A stretch of 50,472 nt of DNA from Candidatus Zhuqueibacterota bacterium (GCA_016783505.1 JADHWK010000014.1:1-50472), one strand, 5' to 3'. Numbered from the stretch's first letter, positions 1 through 8,450 are shown. Translations and numbers: made by a program. Notes: a model not told the origin generated them from the letters alone.

Positions 1-552
1 ACTGTTTATTTCGAGCAGCCCGGCCCGGAAAACACCGATCGGACGCTGGAAATTGCCAAAAAACGGGCGGATGAACTGGGGATTAAGGACATCATTGTGG
101 CTACCACCCGGGGGGAAACCGGGGTCAAAGCCTCCCGGTCCTTTAAGGGGTTCAACCTGATCGCAGTGACCCATTCTACTGGCTTTGCCCGGCCAAACTT
201 TCAGGAATTGATCCCGGATAATCGGAAGGAAATAGAGGAAAATGGGGGCCGAGTATTAACCTGCCAGCACGCCTTCGGGGGGGTGGGGAGGGCGGTTCGA
301 AAGAAGTTGGGGACCTACCAACTGGAGGAGCTCATCGCCTACACCCTGCGCACCTTTGGTCAGGGGATGAAGGTAGCCGTGGAGATTGTCCTCATGGCTA
401 CTGATGCCGGACTGGTGTCGACGGATAGGGAGGTTATCTCCATCGGGGGAACGAACTCCGGGGCTGATACCGCTGTCCTCGTTCAGCCCGCCAACGCCGC
501 CGCCTTCTTCGACCTGAGGGTAAAAGAGATTCTGTGTAAGCCGCGATTTTGA
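1..552 (+). CDS. Pyruvate kinase C-terminal-domain-like protein (partial, 5' end outside window)
   Basis: Frame 1 is open from the first base, so the start lies upstream; 183 codons are visible before TGA at 550-552. The protein resembles stand-alone proteins with the fold of the pyruvate kinase alpha/beta C-terminal domain (COG1751-like). Typical features are a segment predicting alternation of helix and strand (TLEIAKKRADELGIKDIIVA), the TTRGETG loop, and later GGTNSGADTAVLVQPANA. In pyruvate kinase this fold binds regulatory sugar phosphates; the stand-alone family has no assigned reaction. The next gene begins 11 bases downstream, with its ribosome site overlapping this stop, so the two may be cotranscribed. 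Family assignment is fairly confident, function is not. Confidence 0.7.
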   Translation, partial: TVYFEQPGPENTDRTLEIAKKRADELGIKDIIVATTRGETGVKASRSFKGFNLIAVTHSTGFARPNFQELIPDNRKEIEENGGRVLTCQHAFGGVGRAVRKKLGTYQLEELIAYTLRTFGQGMKVAVEIVLMATDAGLVSTDREVISIGGTNSGADTAVLVQPANAAAFFDLRVKEILCKPRF

Positions 553-563
553 GGGGAGAACCC

Positions 564-1847
564 ATGAAGAATTTTGAGGATTTTGAGACTTATCGGAAAG
601 AGTACTACCGCTTGAAAAATAAGTTGGGCCGAAGACCGATCAGAAAAGAGTGGCTGAAAAATGTAGATTACTCTGAAACAGAATTTAACCATATCTTCGG
701 GGGGTGGAGGAAGTTCCTCGAGGCCCTGGGAGAAAAACGGTCCCATGTCACGACTGAAGAACTGGTAAAGAATTTTCACCGGGTTTATCATAAATTCGGG
801 CATAGACCTTCCATCAAAGAAATGAACTTCCACGGCTTATACTCTACCCATTACTATGTTAAAACATGGGGATCTTGGAGGGCTTTTTTAAAGTCACAAG
901 GGATCAGTATACCGGAAAAACGATTGACCAAGCCGCAATTGATCGAGAATTACTTCCGGGTAAAAAAGATGGTAGGGGAGGTTCCTACTTCGCGAAACAT
1001 GAGGGAATATGGTAAATACAGTGTTAATAATTACCGGAAACATTGGATAACTTGGAACAAATTCTTAAAGAGCCTGGGGGAAAGCAGGGAGCCCTCAGCA
1101 GCCCAAATAAAAAACTCAATGTTCGAAACCTACCACCTCCTTCGGGCCAAGTTGGGACGGATTCCCAAGTTTTCATTGGAGCTTTCCCATAAGCCCCTTA
1201 GCACGCATTATATCCAAAAACACTTCGGAACATGGGGTAATTTTCTCAAAGAAGCCGGTGAGATCGTCCCCAAAAGGTATGCCAGCCCCGAACAAAAAAG
1301 ACAATGGAGCATTGAGCTGTACTTCAAAATCAAGGAAAAACTGGGTCGGGGACCGATGGCATGGGAGTATCGTGCAATGGGGGGTAATCCTTTTTATGTT
1401 ACCATCTGGGGGTCCTGGAATGAGTTCAAAAAAGCAATGGGAGAAGAGGTCTTGCGCCAACGAAAGCCGGTGCGTAAAGGGAGACGGAACGTAACCCGGG
1501 AAGAACTGATAGAGGAATACTTGAAGCTCAAACGGATGCTGGGTCGCCAGCCGTTATTAAAAGACGTGAACCGCCTGGGGGGATATAGTGCCGGGACCTA
1601 TCAAATACATTTCGGCAGCTGGCTTAATTTTCTCAAAGAAGCCGGTGAAGTCCTTCCCAAAAGGTATGCCAGCCCTGAACAGAAAAGACAATGGAGCATC
1701 GAGCGGTACTTTGAAATCAAGGAAAAACTGGGCCGGGGACCAATGGCAAGGGAGTATCGTTCAATGGGGGGAAATCTTTTTTATCTTACCCTCTGGGGGT
1801 CCTGGAATGCATTCAAAAAAGCGATGGGAGAAGAGGTCTTGCGCTAA
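564..1847 (+). CDS. Protein of seven homing-endonuclease-associated (HNH-type) repeats, 3' end decayed
   Basis: The ATG at 564 has GAGGGGAG 6 bases upstream; an upstream in-frame TTG overlaps the previous stop and is less likely. The product (427 aa) is seven units of about 50-60 residues, each with a pattern like LGRxP then a small helix then GSWxxFLKxxGE. This matches the homing-endonuclease-associated repeat family, thought to be small DNA-binding helical modules. No nuclease catalytic motif is visible. Units 5-6 and unit 7 (plus a ghost unit 8) are a recent tandem duplication with a 387-bp period (from about 1238 and 1625). The terminating TAA at 1845 corresponds to CAA (Gln) in the first copy, so this end is secondary. 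Role unknown; DNA binding is inferred from the family. Confidence 0.7.
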   Translation: MKNFEDFETYRKEYYRLKNKLGRRPIRKEWLKNVDYSETEFNHIFGGWRKFLEALGEKRSHVTTEELVKNFHRVYHKFGHRPSIKEMNFHGLYSTHYYVKTWGSWRAFLKSQGISIPEKRLTKPQLIENYFRVKKMVGEVPTSRNMREYGKYSVNNYRKHWITWNKFLKSLGESREPSAAQIKNSMFETYHLLRAKLGRIPKFSLELSHKPLSTHYIQKHFGTWGNFLKEAGEIVPKRYASPEQKRQWSIELYFKIKEKLGRGPMAWEYRAMGGNPFYVTIWGSWNEFKKAMGEEVLRQRKPVRKGRRNVTREELIEEYLKLKRMLGRQPLLKDVNRLGGYSAGTYQIHFGSWLNFLKEAGEVLPKRYASPEQKRQWSIERYFEIKEKLGRGPMAREYRSMGGNLFYLTLWGSWNAFKKAMGEEVLR

Positions 1848-2050
1848 CGAAAGCCGGTATGTAAAGGGGAATGGAACATAACCCGGGAAGAACTGATAGA
1901 GGAATACTTAAAGCTCAAACGGCTGTTGGGTCGCCAGCTCTTTTAAAAGACATAAACCTCCCGGGGGGATTTAGTGCGGCGATTTATCGAAAACCTATTG
2001 GCTGTTGGTCCGATTTCCTGAGGGAGATTGGTGATCCATCCCCCCGTTAG
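1848..2050 (+). pseudogene. Ghost eighth repeat unit of the upstream gene
   Basis: After the TAA at 1845-1847 the homology to unit 6 continues. It reads NITREELIEEYLKLKRLLGRQ in the original frame to about 1941, loses one base in the run following CTCTTT, and continues one frame over as LKDINLPGGFSAA...CWSDFLREIGD to TAG at 2048. The gene therefore originally ended near 2050 and has been shortened by a nonsense change plus a 1-base deletion. Seen by direct comparison with 1470-1640. Confidence 0.75.
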
Positions 2051-2125
2051 GCGCCATGGCTCCCGCCTGAGGTGGGCAAAATGCAAATTAATAAAAAGTA
2101 CCGATTGGATAGGGAATAAAATCCC

Positions 2126-2680
2126 GTGTACGTGACCCCGAAAATGGTTGCCGGGATGGAGGCTGTCTACGGCCGACCGCGGGTGACCAGACTCACCTAC
2201 CAGATGGGGGAGCTGGAGTTTGGGATGGTGCTTAGCAGCCAGAAGGCATCCCGGGCCCACGACGTTACCCTTTATATCTTAAAGAAGGGCAAAATCGTGG
2301 TGATACGCAAGCCCATGCATCCGGCGGGGGTTTACCGGGCTCCCAGCGGGGGACTGAAGCCGGGCGAGGGTTTTGAGGAGGGGGCCAAGAGGGAGGCCAA
2401 AGAGGAGACGGGGCTGGACATTGAACTCAAGCGTTACCTTTACCGGATCCAGGTGACATTTGTCTGTGGGGAACGGAAGATCCACTGGACCAGTCATGTG
2501 TTCTCAGCCCGGCCTGTCGGGGGGGAACTGATCCCCCAGGATACCCGGGAGATTATTGGTATCAAGCTGGCCACCTTAAAGGAGATGAACACCAGCATTA
2601 GGGGTGCGATGCTGGCCTCGGGCATCACCGGCCTTATCTACCGGGCCCACCTGCATGATCTGGTGAAGGATGTTCTCTGA
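2126..2680 (+). CDS. Nudix hydrolase family protein
   Basis: 184 aa from GTG at 2126, with AGGGAA about 9 bases upstream; ATG at 2144 is an alternative start. The canonical Nudix box is present at roughly residues 72-94: G-x5-E-x7-REA-x-EE-x-GL (GGLKPGEGFEEGAKREAKEE followed by TGL). The Glu residues of this box coordinate the metal that cleaves a nucleoside diphosphate linked to another moiety. The substrate cannot be told from sequence; the 70 residues before the box contain no recognised extra domain. The gene stands alone between long non-coding stretches. Family call is secure, substrate unknown. Confidence 0.85.
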   Translation: MYVTPKMVAGMEAVYGRPRVTRLTYQMGELEFGMVLSSQKASRAHDVTLYILKKGKIVVIRKPMHPAGVYRAPSGGLKPGEGFEEGAKREAKEETGLDIELKRYLYRIQVTFVCGERKIHWTSHVFSARPVGGELIPQDTREIIGIKLATLKEMNTSIRGAMLASGITGLIYRAHLHDLVKDVL

Positions 2681-2763
2681 ATACGGCTCTGCGATTAATT
2701 ATTGGTAGGTTTTTTTCTTAATAAATTTTACATTAACCCAGATTCGGAATTTCATTTTTAACA

Positions 2764-2805
2764 ACCCACGAATCAGTCGGGTGCCTGACCGATTTATTCG
2801 TGGGT
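2764..2805. repeat. Nested hairpin
   Basis: Arms ACCCACGAAT (2764-2773) and ATTCGTGGGT (2796-2805) are perfect complements. The enclosed CAGTCGGGTGCCTGACCG (2774-2791) is itself a near-palindrome that recurs with changes at 10162-10179 (CGGTCAGTTGCCTGACTG) and, more loosely, 38772-38791. No T-run follows, so it is not a convincing terminator. The rest of the 2681-3043 gap is AT-rich with no gene seen. Confidence 0.6.
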
Positions 2806-2926
2806 CTTAAGGAGCGTTAGGAAATTTTTACCCCGTAGGGTTTAGTGATGGAGGATTTTTAATGTCCCATCAGTCGTCTGATTGAAAAACCGATGAATCG
2901 GTTAAATATATTCTTTTGTTTTGGTA

Positions 2927-2950
2927 CCCACCCCGAGTACTCGGGGTGGG
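2927..2950. repeat. Perfect 24-bp palindrome
   Basis: Both halves of 12 bases are exact complements, with core CCCCGAGTACTCGGGG. The same core form, CCCCGA-N4-TCGGGG, occurs with outer extensions at 9973-9990. It lies about 95 bases upstream of the RAM-domain gene and could form a strong hairpin or cruciform. It belongs to the intergenic TCCCGA/CCCCGA palindrome set described in the findings. Confidence 0.7.
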
Positions 2951-3043
2951 CTTCTTAGGGATTTCAACACGTTGCACCAATGTTATAAGAAAATTTTCAG
3001 AATATAGGATTAGAAAGAGGAAATACAGTGAGGAGGTTTATAT

Positions 3044-3286
3044 ATGATTGCCACCGCTCATATTTTAATCAACGTGAAGGTGGGGATGGCCAAGGGGGTG
3101 TACGACAAGCTCTCCAAGATTACCGGGGTGCAACACGTGGATGCCATCGCCGGCCCCTACGACCTGATCGCCACCGTCCAGGGGGGCGATTTCAACGCCA
3201 TCGGCAACCTGGTGCTGAACAAGATTCAGGCCATCGAGGGGGTGGAACACACCATTACCTGTAACGTGATTCAGTTCGAGGCCTAG
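3044..3286 (+). CDS. Stand-alone Lrp/AsnC ligand-binding (RAM) domain protein
   Basis: 80 aa from ATG at 3044, with GAGGAGG about 8 bases upstream. The whole protein corresponds to the C-terminal effector-binding domain of Lrp/AsnC regulators: alternating strands and helices with AHILINVKVG, then VYDKLSKITGVQHVDAIAGPYDL, then IQAIEGVEHTITCNV. The N-terminal HTH domain of full regulators is absent, and the start is well supported, so this is a genuine short form rather than a truncation. Stand-alone RAM proteins form ring-like oligomers that bind amino acids or similar small molecules; the ligand here is unknown. Monocistronic by context. Confidence 0.85.
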   Translation: MIATAHILINVKVGMAKGVYDKLSKITGVQHVDAIAGPYDLIATVQGGDFNAIGNLVLNKIQAIEGVEHTITCNVIQFEA

Positions 3287-3670
3287 CGAAGCATCACCTC
3301 CCTGACCGGTCGGCCTGCCCGGGGCTGGGCGCCGCAAGGCCCAGGGAGACCCGCCTAGGGGCAGGTAGACCAGCGAGTCACGAAGCCCGTGAGAAAATCC
3401 TAAATTCGAATATCGAAATACGAAACAAATTCCAATGACCAAAATCCCAATGCTCTAAATACAGAAGCCTTTGCTCCGCACAAGACAGCTTTGGGTTGTT
3501 TTGAATTTTGAACATTTGTCCCGAACCTTCGGGATCGAATTTAAAATCAGCAGACTTTAATTTCAGTTCAAAAACCTGACCTCAATTTTAAAATCTTTCT
3601 TTATGAAAAGGTCTAGTTGTAACGGCATTAGCTTCTGTTATCCCTTATCTTGCATGCCGGGGTGGTTAAA
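3287..3670. repeat. Gene-free stretch with nested hairpin and heptamer-word element
   Basis: No gene is seen. At 3315-3367 CCTGCCC pairs with GGGGCAGG around an inner CTGGGC/GCCCAG stem. From 3407 the DNA reads as 7-base words (CGAATAT, CGAAATA, CGAAACA, AATTCCA, ATGACCA). A loosely inverse tract, TTTTGAATTTTGAACA, lies about 3500-3515. The palindrome TCCCGAACCTTCGGGA sits at 3519-3534. The same word family appears at about 9949-10165 and 38828-38993. Confidence 0.5.
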
Positions 3671-4108
3671 ATGAAGTGCCCTTATTGTGGTCATATCTTT
3701 AAGCCCCGCAATCCGGTTCCCACCGTGGACATCATTATTGAGGTTCCCGGGGGAATTGTCCTCATCAAGCGGAAGAACCCCCCTTACGGTTGGGCCATTC
3801 CCGGGGGGTATGTGGACTATGGGGAATCCTTAGAGGATGCCGCCCGCCGGGAGGCTGAGGAGGAAACCTCACTGAAGGTTCAGGACCTGTGCCAGTTTCG
3901 GTGTTATTCAGACCCCGGTCGGGATCCCCGGCAGCATACCATCTCCACCGTATTCATCGCCAGCGCCCGGGGAAAGGCTCAGGCCCAGGATGATGCCGCG
4001 GCTTTGGGCATCTTTACCAGGGACAACCTGCCCCCCGATCTGGCGTTTGATCATGAGAAGATTCTATCTGATTATTTCTTTGAAATTCAAAATTCGAAAC
4101 AGCGATGA
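3671..4108 (+). CDS. Nudix hydrolase with N-terminal Cys motif
   Basis: 145 aa. ATG at 3671 is chosen over an upstream in-frame TTG at 3650 because it follows GGGGTGGT and begins MKCPYCGH, an N-terminal CxxC-like knuckle seen in Nudix proteins related to NADH pyrophosphatase or ADP-ribose pyrophosphatase. Only one Cys pair is present, so a full zinc ribbon is not supported. The Nudix box [20 protein letters not shown] then ETSLKV is intact for the metal-binding Glu residues, but the usual Gly near its end is Ser. Alone in its transcription unit; the substrate is unknown. The final residues (FEIQNSKQR) may derive from intergenic repeat DNA. Confidence 0.85.
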   Translation: MKCPYCGHIFKPRNPVPTVDIIIEVPGGIVLIKRKNPPYGWAIPGGYVDYGESLEDAARREAEEETSLKVQDLCQFRCYSDPGRDPRQHTISTVFIASARGKAQAQDDAAALGIFTRDNLPPDLAFDHEKILSDYFFEIQNSKQR

Positions 4109-4165
4109 CGACGACAACTAAAATTACCCGTTTATCCAAACGGATCCGTATGGACGGGTTTATGG

Positions 4166-4189
4166 TAAACCCCAAACTATCGGGGTATC
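4166..4189. repeat. Hairpin ACCCC...GGGGT shared with LptD upstream region
   Basis: GTTTATGGTAAACCCC, a short gap, then ATCGGGGTATCTTCGG is a near match to 10526-10558 upstream of the LptD gene (TTTATGATAAACCCC, then TTTCGGGGTAACTCCG). Each can fold into a CCCC/GGGG hairpin. It is a dispersed intergenic repeat, with no function visible. Confidence 0.5.
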
Positions 4190-4253
4190 TTCGGTTAGTA
4201 AAATGGTAACTGTTCACCACTTACTTTAAAGACATATTTTAAATCCCCCCTAC

Positions 4254-4272
4254 CCCCCTTTAATAAAGGGGG
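4254..4272. repeat. CCCCCTTT/AAAGGGGG hairpin
   Basis: Perfect 8-bp arms around AAT, 70 bases upstream of the M48 protease gene. There is no T-run after it on the + strand. It could be a stem in the leader or a dispersed repeat. Confidence 0.5.
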
Positions 4273-4341
4273 AAACGACATAGAGTCAAACTTATAGATT
4301 TTCCTATTCGCTTCTTTTACTGAGATCTGTGAAGTAGGGAA

Positions 4342-5433
4342 ATGACCACTCAGGCCAAGCAATATAACCGCATCAAAATCGTCCTTTCGATCCTGCACTT
4401 CCTGCTGGGTCTTGCCTTTCTGGGTGTCATCCTGTTTGCCGGGTGGTCGGCCTCGCTGGCCGATTGGGCCGCAGAATGGACCGCCAACCGTTATCTTCAA
4501 CTGCTCATATTTGCCCTTATTCTGGGGGCCGTAGGGACGATCCTGTCCTTGCCGCTGAGCTACTATTCCGGCTATACCTTAGAACATAAATTCAATCTTT
4601 CCCATCAATCCTTCGGCCGCTGGCTGGTGGAGGAGCTGAAGGGACTGGCGGTGAGTTTGGTGCTGGCCATCCCTGTTCTTTTGGGTTTTTACTTTTTTCT
4701 GGTCACCTTTCCCAACTATTGGTGGCTTCCCCTGGGAATACTCCTGGCCTTTCTTTCGATTATCCTGGCCCGGCTGGCCCCCATTCTCATATTACCACTT
4801 TTCTATAAGTTCATCCCCATTGATCATAATGATGTAAAAGAAAATCTGTTAGATCTTTGCAAGAGGGGGGGGGTGCCGGTATTGGGGATTTTTTCTTTTA
4901 ATCTGAGCAAGAACACCCGCAAGGCCAACGCCGGGTTTACGGGGTGGGGCCGGTCCCGTCGGATTATCCTCGGGGATACCCTGCTTAAGAACTTCAGTCC
5001 CGATGAGATCACCCCCGTGTTCGCTCATGAGCTGGGGCATTTTAAGCAAGGTCATCTTTGGAAGGGCATGGCGGCAGGCACCCTCAGCATCCTGTTCGGG
5101 CTGTGGCTGACGAGCCTTCTTTATCGGTTAACCCTCCCTGGTTTGGGCTTTGAAAACCAGGCCGACATCGGGGCCCTGCCCCTTTTGGCGCTGTGGCTGG
5201 CCTTATTCGGTCTGGTTACCTTGCCCCTGAACAACGGGTTGTCACGGAGGTGGGAGCGGGCTGCCGACCGATACGCCGTTAAACTTACCGAACAGAAGGA
5301 TTCCTTCCTGTCTTCCTTGGAAAAACTGGCCGACCTGAACTTAGCAGACCGGGACCCCCACCCGGTGGTGGAATTCCTGTTCTACGGCCATCCGTCCATT
5401 AAGAAGCGCATGGAAATGGTGAAAGGTGTTTAA
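4342..5433 (+). CDS. M48 family (Ste24/CAAX protease-like) integral membrane metalloprotease
   Basis: 363 aa. The zinc motif HELGH is at residues 229-233 within FAHELGHFKQGH, and the downstream zinc ligand lies in the ERAADRYA segment (about residue 307), the M48 arrangement. Several membrane segments precede it (about residues 12-35, 50-70, 100-125, 128-150) and more follow the motif. The family cleaves near membrane surfaces; eukaryotic relatives process CAAX proteins, whereas bacterial ones act in membrane-protein quality control. At 363 aa it is somewhat shorter than Ste24 proteins but has all catalytic elements. The ribosome site is poor (AGGGA just 1 base from ATG). Stand-alone gene. 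Confidence 0.85.
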   Translation: MTTQAKQYNRIKIVLSILHFLLGLAFLGVILFAGWSASLADWAAEWTANRYLQLLIFALILGAVGTILSLPLSYYSGYTLEHKFNLSHQSFGRWLVEELKGLAVSLVLAIPVLLGFYFFLVTFPNYWWLPLGILLAFLSIILARLAPILILPLFYKFIPIDHNDVKENLLDLCKRGGVPVLGIFSFNLSKNTRKANAGFTGWGRSRRIILGDTLLKNFSPDEITPVFAHELGHFKQGHLWKGMAAGTLSILFGLWLTSLLYRLTLPGLGFENQADIGALPLLALWLALFGLVTLPLNNGLSRRWERAADRYAVKLTEQKDSFLSSLEKLADLNLADRDPHPVVEFLFYGHPSIKKRMEMVKGV

Positions 5434-5504
5434 TCTAACCACATCGTCAAATCCTTTCTTTACAGTCCTCAGATGTTTCTTTTTTTCTCTTGATTTTTAA
5501 GCAG

Positions 5505-5757
5505 TTGACTGTTATATTAGTCAACTGACAGAAATATTAGTCAATTGATAAGAAATGGGATAAAGTCTAAGACCAACTTTCATTAAAACAAGGATTAATA
5601 CATTTAGATTGATTGTTGATTGCTGATTGTTATGAAAAAGATCTTTTCAAATTAAGGATTGAGATAACTCCCTAAAGAAACCAATACTGGAATAAAGATC
5701 CTTTGATATTTAAAGTAAATTTAAACTAGCAATCAGCAACTGACAATCAACAATCAA
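5505..5757. repeat. Inverted array of 7-base words and repeats
   Basis: AGTTGACT and AGTCAACT form a hairpin near 5505-5527, and ATATTAGTCAA occurs twice. At 5612-5632 the words ATTGTTG, ATTGCTG, ATTGTTA follow one another. At 5730-5757 the complementary words CAATCAG, CAACTGA, CAATCAA, CAATCAA follow in inverse order, about 100 bases apart. The same words recur at 30639-30698. This fills the 342-base gap 5434-5775; no gene is seen. Confidence 0.65.
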
Positions 5758-5775
5758 AATTAAGGTAAGTAATCT

Positions 5776-7581
5776 ATGCGTTTTGAAGTCTTCTATATGC
5801 AGATACTCTGCCTGGGGCTTTTAGTTCTTGCCGCTCACTTTGGCGCAAAGATAACCAGGCGGATGCATATTGGCGAAGTAGTTGGGCAGGTTCTGGGTGG
5901 GCTGGTTGTGGGGCCAATTCTTCTTCTTGCCCTCGAAAATAAGTTCCCCGCCTATCGGGAAGCAATGACTTCGCTACATTTTTTCACTTTTGTTTTTTTA
6001 AGTATAATTGCATTTGGAATAGGTGACGAACTTAGCATTGATAAGCTGAGGAAAGTTGGTCATGATGCGATTATTATGAGCCTTGTTGAGGCCTCTATTA
6101 CTTGGATGTTGATAACCGGAACCTTCTTCCTTTTAGGTTTTAAGCCAATAGTTGCCCTTATAATTGGAAGTATTGGAATTGCAACCGCCCCCGCAGTCAC
6201 ATTTGTGATAATGAATAAGCTTGAGATTACGGGGAAGATGAGAAGCATGCTCGGCGGGATGGTTGTTCTTGATGATGTAATAGAGGTTATTATATTTTCC
6301 GTGATGTGCCAGGCAGCTCTTTTATTTCAAAGACAAGAAAGTGTTTCCATTGGTGAGATTTTCCTTCCAGTCACAAAAGAATTTGTTCTTGCAGTTCTTT
6401 TAGGTCTGGTCGTTTTTATTGCCTTGCGTTTTTTAGTGGAACGCAAATGGCTTAGACCAAAATCTAAAGATGCTAATTTTGACGCTGATCTCGGTCCAGA
6501 GTTTTTATCAAGGCTTATTTCGGAAATGCCGGGTCCTTCGGTTGAAGTATTGATAATTGTTGCCGGATGTGTTTCTCTTGGTGTAGGGCTAGCACTCCAC
6601 TGGCATCTGCCTTTTTTGATTACCGCTGTGGCTTCGGGTATTTTTATCGCCAACCTTTATACCACTGAGGTTTTCAAATCCCTGAGAATTGAAAATACGA
6701 CATCGATGTATACTCTGGTATTTTTTGCCCTAATAGGAGCCAATGCTAAGATTGAATCATTCCACCTTGAAAACTTCTTATTCATTGCGGCTTATATAGC
6801 GGCCAGGGGTTTTGGGAAAATAGGGGGAACGTGGTTGGGATGCAAGATTACACGGCAGAAGAAAAGATTAACGCAGTGTTTACCCAAGCTGATGTTACCC
6901 CAGGCAGGCGTTGCTGCTGTCGAGGCATATTTTGTCGCTTCGGTTCTTGGCAAAGATGGTGAAACAATATTGAGTATTATCCTTCCGGCGCTTATTCTCT
7001 TTGAAATAATCGGAGTTCTTGTTTCAGAGAGGACACTACTGAAGTGGAGGTCATGGATTACCGGCGGAGGAGAATTAATTGACGAAGAAGAGATAATAAG
7101 GGAAAAATTAGAGAAAGAAAAGTTAAATGTCGCCGCTATCCTTAATCCTGATTGTTTAAGGATACCCCTTGAAGTAAACTCCAAGGGAGAAGCAATCTGG
7201 GAGCTCATTCGGACTCTTAAAGCAACAGGGCATATCGAAAATCCGGGCCAAATTCTTGAGATAATTCTTAAAAGGGAAAGGCAGGGAGGAACGACATTGG
7301 GGGATGGAATTGCAATTCTTCATGGTCGGCTTTCGGGCATCACAAAACCCGGTGTTGCTCTTGGAGTATTGCCAAGGGACCACGGGATTGCCTTCGGGGG
7401 CACAGGAGATGTTCCTGTGGATATAATCTTTATGGTAGTGTCGCCCGAAAAAACCCCCGAGCTTCATCTTCAGATTCTTGCGGCTATTGCAAAGCTTCTT
7501 TCTAATCATGATGCGAGAACGCGGTTAAGGTATGCTAAGGATGAAACAGAGGTGTTGCGGATCATTAAGGAACATTCCTGA
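5776..7581 (+). CDS. Cation:proton antiporter (CPA2/NhaP-like) fused to PTS EIIA type-2 domain
   Basis: 601 aa. Residues about 5-430 are a Na+/H+ exchanger-type membrane domain with roughly a dozen hydrophobic segments and acidic residues inside membrane helices (for example GMVVLDDVIEVIIFS). Residues about 455-598 match PTS EIIA-2/nitrogen-PTS domains: GTTLGDGIAILHGR, with the phosphorylatable His at about 516 retained, followed by GVLPRDHGIAFGG and HLQILAAIAKLL. Such fusions suggest that antiport activity is tuned by a phosphotransfer relay; which ion it moves is unknown. Codon and base use is more AT-rich than the flanking M48 and RarA genes, suggesting possible transfer. The start is ATG at 5776; the ribosome site is weak (AAGGTAA). 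Confidence 0.85.
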   Translation: MRFEVFYMQILCLGLLVLAAHFGAKITRRMHIGEVVGQVLGGLVVGPILLLALENKFPAYREAMTSLHFFTFVFLSIIAFGIGDELSIDKLRKVGHDAIIMSLVEASITWMLITGTFFLLGFKPIVALIIGSIGIATAPAVTFVIMNKLEITGKMRSMLGGMVVLDDVIEVIIFSVMCQAALLFQRQESVSIGEIFLPVTKEFVLAVLLGLVVFIALRFLVERKWLRPKSKDANFDADLGPEFLSRLISEMPGPSVEVLIIVAGCVSLGVGLALHWHLPFLITAVASGIFIANLYTTEVFKSLRIENTTSMYTLVFFALIGANAKIESFHLENFLFIAAYIAARGFGKIGGTWLGCKITRQKKRLTQCLPKLMLPQAGVAAVEAYFVASVLGKDGETILSIILPALILFEIIGVLVSERTLLKWRSWITGGGELIDEEEIIREKLEKEKLNVAAILNPDCLRIPLEVNSKGEAIWELIRTLKATGHIENPGQILEIILKRERQGGTTLGDGIAILHGRLSGITKPGVALGVLPRDHGIAFGGTGDVPVDIIFMVVSPEKTPELHLQILAAIAKLLSNHDARTRLRYAKDETEVLRIIKEHS

Positions 7582-7707
7582 TTGAAATTACAAATTTCCA
7601 TAGATAAGAAAGTTTTAATTCAACATCTAAAACAAAGATTAAGACAACCCTGCGAAGGGTTGGGACCTTCGGAAGGTTATCTAAATTAAAACCAGAGAGG
7701 AGGAACT

Positions 7708-8244
7708 ATGCGGATACGGATTGCCAAAAAGATCCTGAAGTACAGGGATAAGCTGAGTTATACCCCGGAGCAGATCAGGAAGGCCGAGAGGACCCTGGCC
7801 AGTCACCAAGATCGTTCTAAAAAGATAGCTTTGCGCCAGGCTGAAGAGGAGAAAATCGAGATTAAAAAGGAAGAGGGGGAATTAAGGGAGGAACAGGTTA
7901 AGTTGGAAGAGAAAGTAACAAAGAAAAAAGTAGTAAAGAAGAAGGTTGTTAAGAAGAAAGAAGCAAAAAAAGAAGAGGGGAAAAAACCAGCGAAGGCGAA
8001 GGAGACAGGGAAGAGAAAAGAAGGAAAGAAAAAGGCTGTCAAAAAGGAAGAAGCAAAGAAAGAAAAGGTGAAAAAACCAGTGAAGGCGAAAAAATCAGAG
8101 AAGAAAAAGGAGAAGGAAAGAGGGGAAGAAGAGGAGAAGAAAAAAGTGACGAAAGGAAAGAAGAAAAAAGAAAAACAAGGGAATAATGAGGACAAAAAGG
8201 TGAAGAAAAAGGCGGGAAAAAAGCTAAAGGGAAAAGAAGGATAA
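7708..8244 (+). CDS. Lysine/glutamate-rich basic protein (histone H1-like low complexity)
   Basis: 178 aa behind a strong GAGGAGGAA ribosome site. The first 40 residues (IAKKILKYRDKLSYTPEQIRKAERTL) look like a small helical domain. From about residue 45 the sequence is nearly all Lys, Glu, Ala and Val, with imperfect KKxVKKKEAKKE repeats, resembling the basic tails of bacterial histone H1-like or nucleoid proteins. DNA or RNA compaction is the usual inference for such tails but is not shown here. A clear terminator follows at 8406. The long open frame on the opposite strand is an artefact of the purine-rich coding strand. Confidence 0.75.
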   Translation: MRIRIAKKILKYRDKLSYTPEQIRKAERTLASHQDRSKKIALRQAEEEKIEIKKEEGELREEQVKLEEKVTKKKVVKKKVVKKKEAKKEEGKKPAKAKETGKRKEGKKKAVKKEEAKKEKVKKPVKAKKSEKKKEKERGEEEEKKKVTKGKKKKEKQGNNEDKKVKKKAGKKLKGKEG

Positions 8245-8289
8245 GGATTCATTAAACAAATGTTCCGGAAATTCTATGATCTAGTGCCG

Positions 8290-8305
8290 TCCCGAAACTT
8301 CGGGA
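8290..8305. repeat. Palindrome TCCCGA-N4-TCGGGA
   Basis: TCCCGAAACTTCGGGA, one of five copies of TCCCGA-N4-TCGGGA in the window (3519, 8290, 10239, 23708, 38847), all between genes. Confidence 0.6.
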
Positions 8306-8405
8306 AAATTCCAAAATATTTTAAAACCCGACCTCTGCAATCGTTACGGGCCTGAAGGCCCTGCTCCGGGGGGAACGGTAAATTTTGGGAAAAGAATATG
8401 AAGCG

Positions 8406-8436
8406 AAGCCCCAACATCTGGGATGGGGCTTTTTTG
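8406..8436 (+). terminator. Intrinsic terminator after the lysine-rich protein gene
   Basis: AAGCCCCA (8406-8413) pairs with TGGGGCTT (8424-8431) around a 10-base loop and is followed by a run of T. Confidence 0.85.
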
Positions 8437-8450
8437 TTGTAAGGTTAGGG

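Noticed and set aside
1258-1494. Open frames in other phases within the repeat-protein gene
   Set aside because: They recur only because the 387-bp block is duplicated; no domain or ribosome site.
7803-8252. Minus-strand open frame rich in Phe and Ser opposite the lysine-rich gene
   Set aside because: It is the complement of a Lys/Glu-rich purine tract; low complexity and no start signal.
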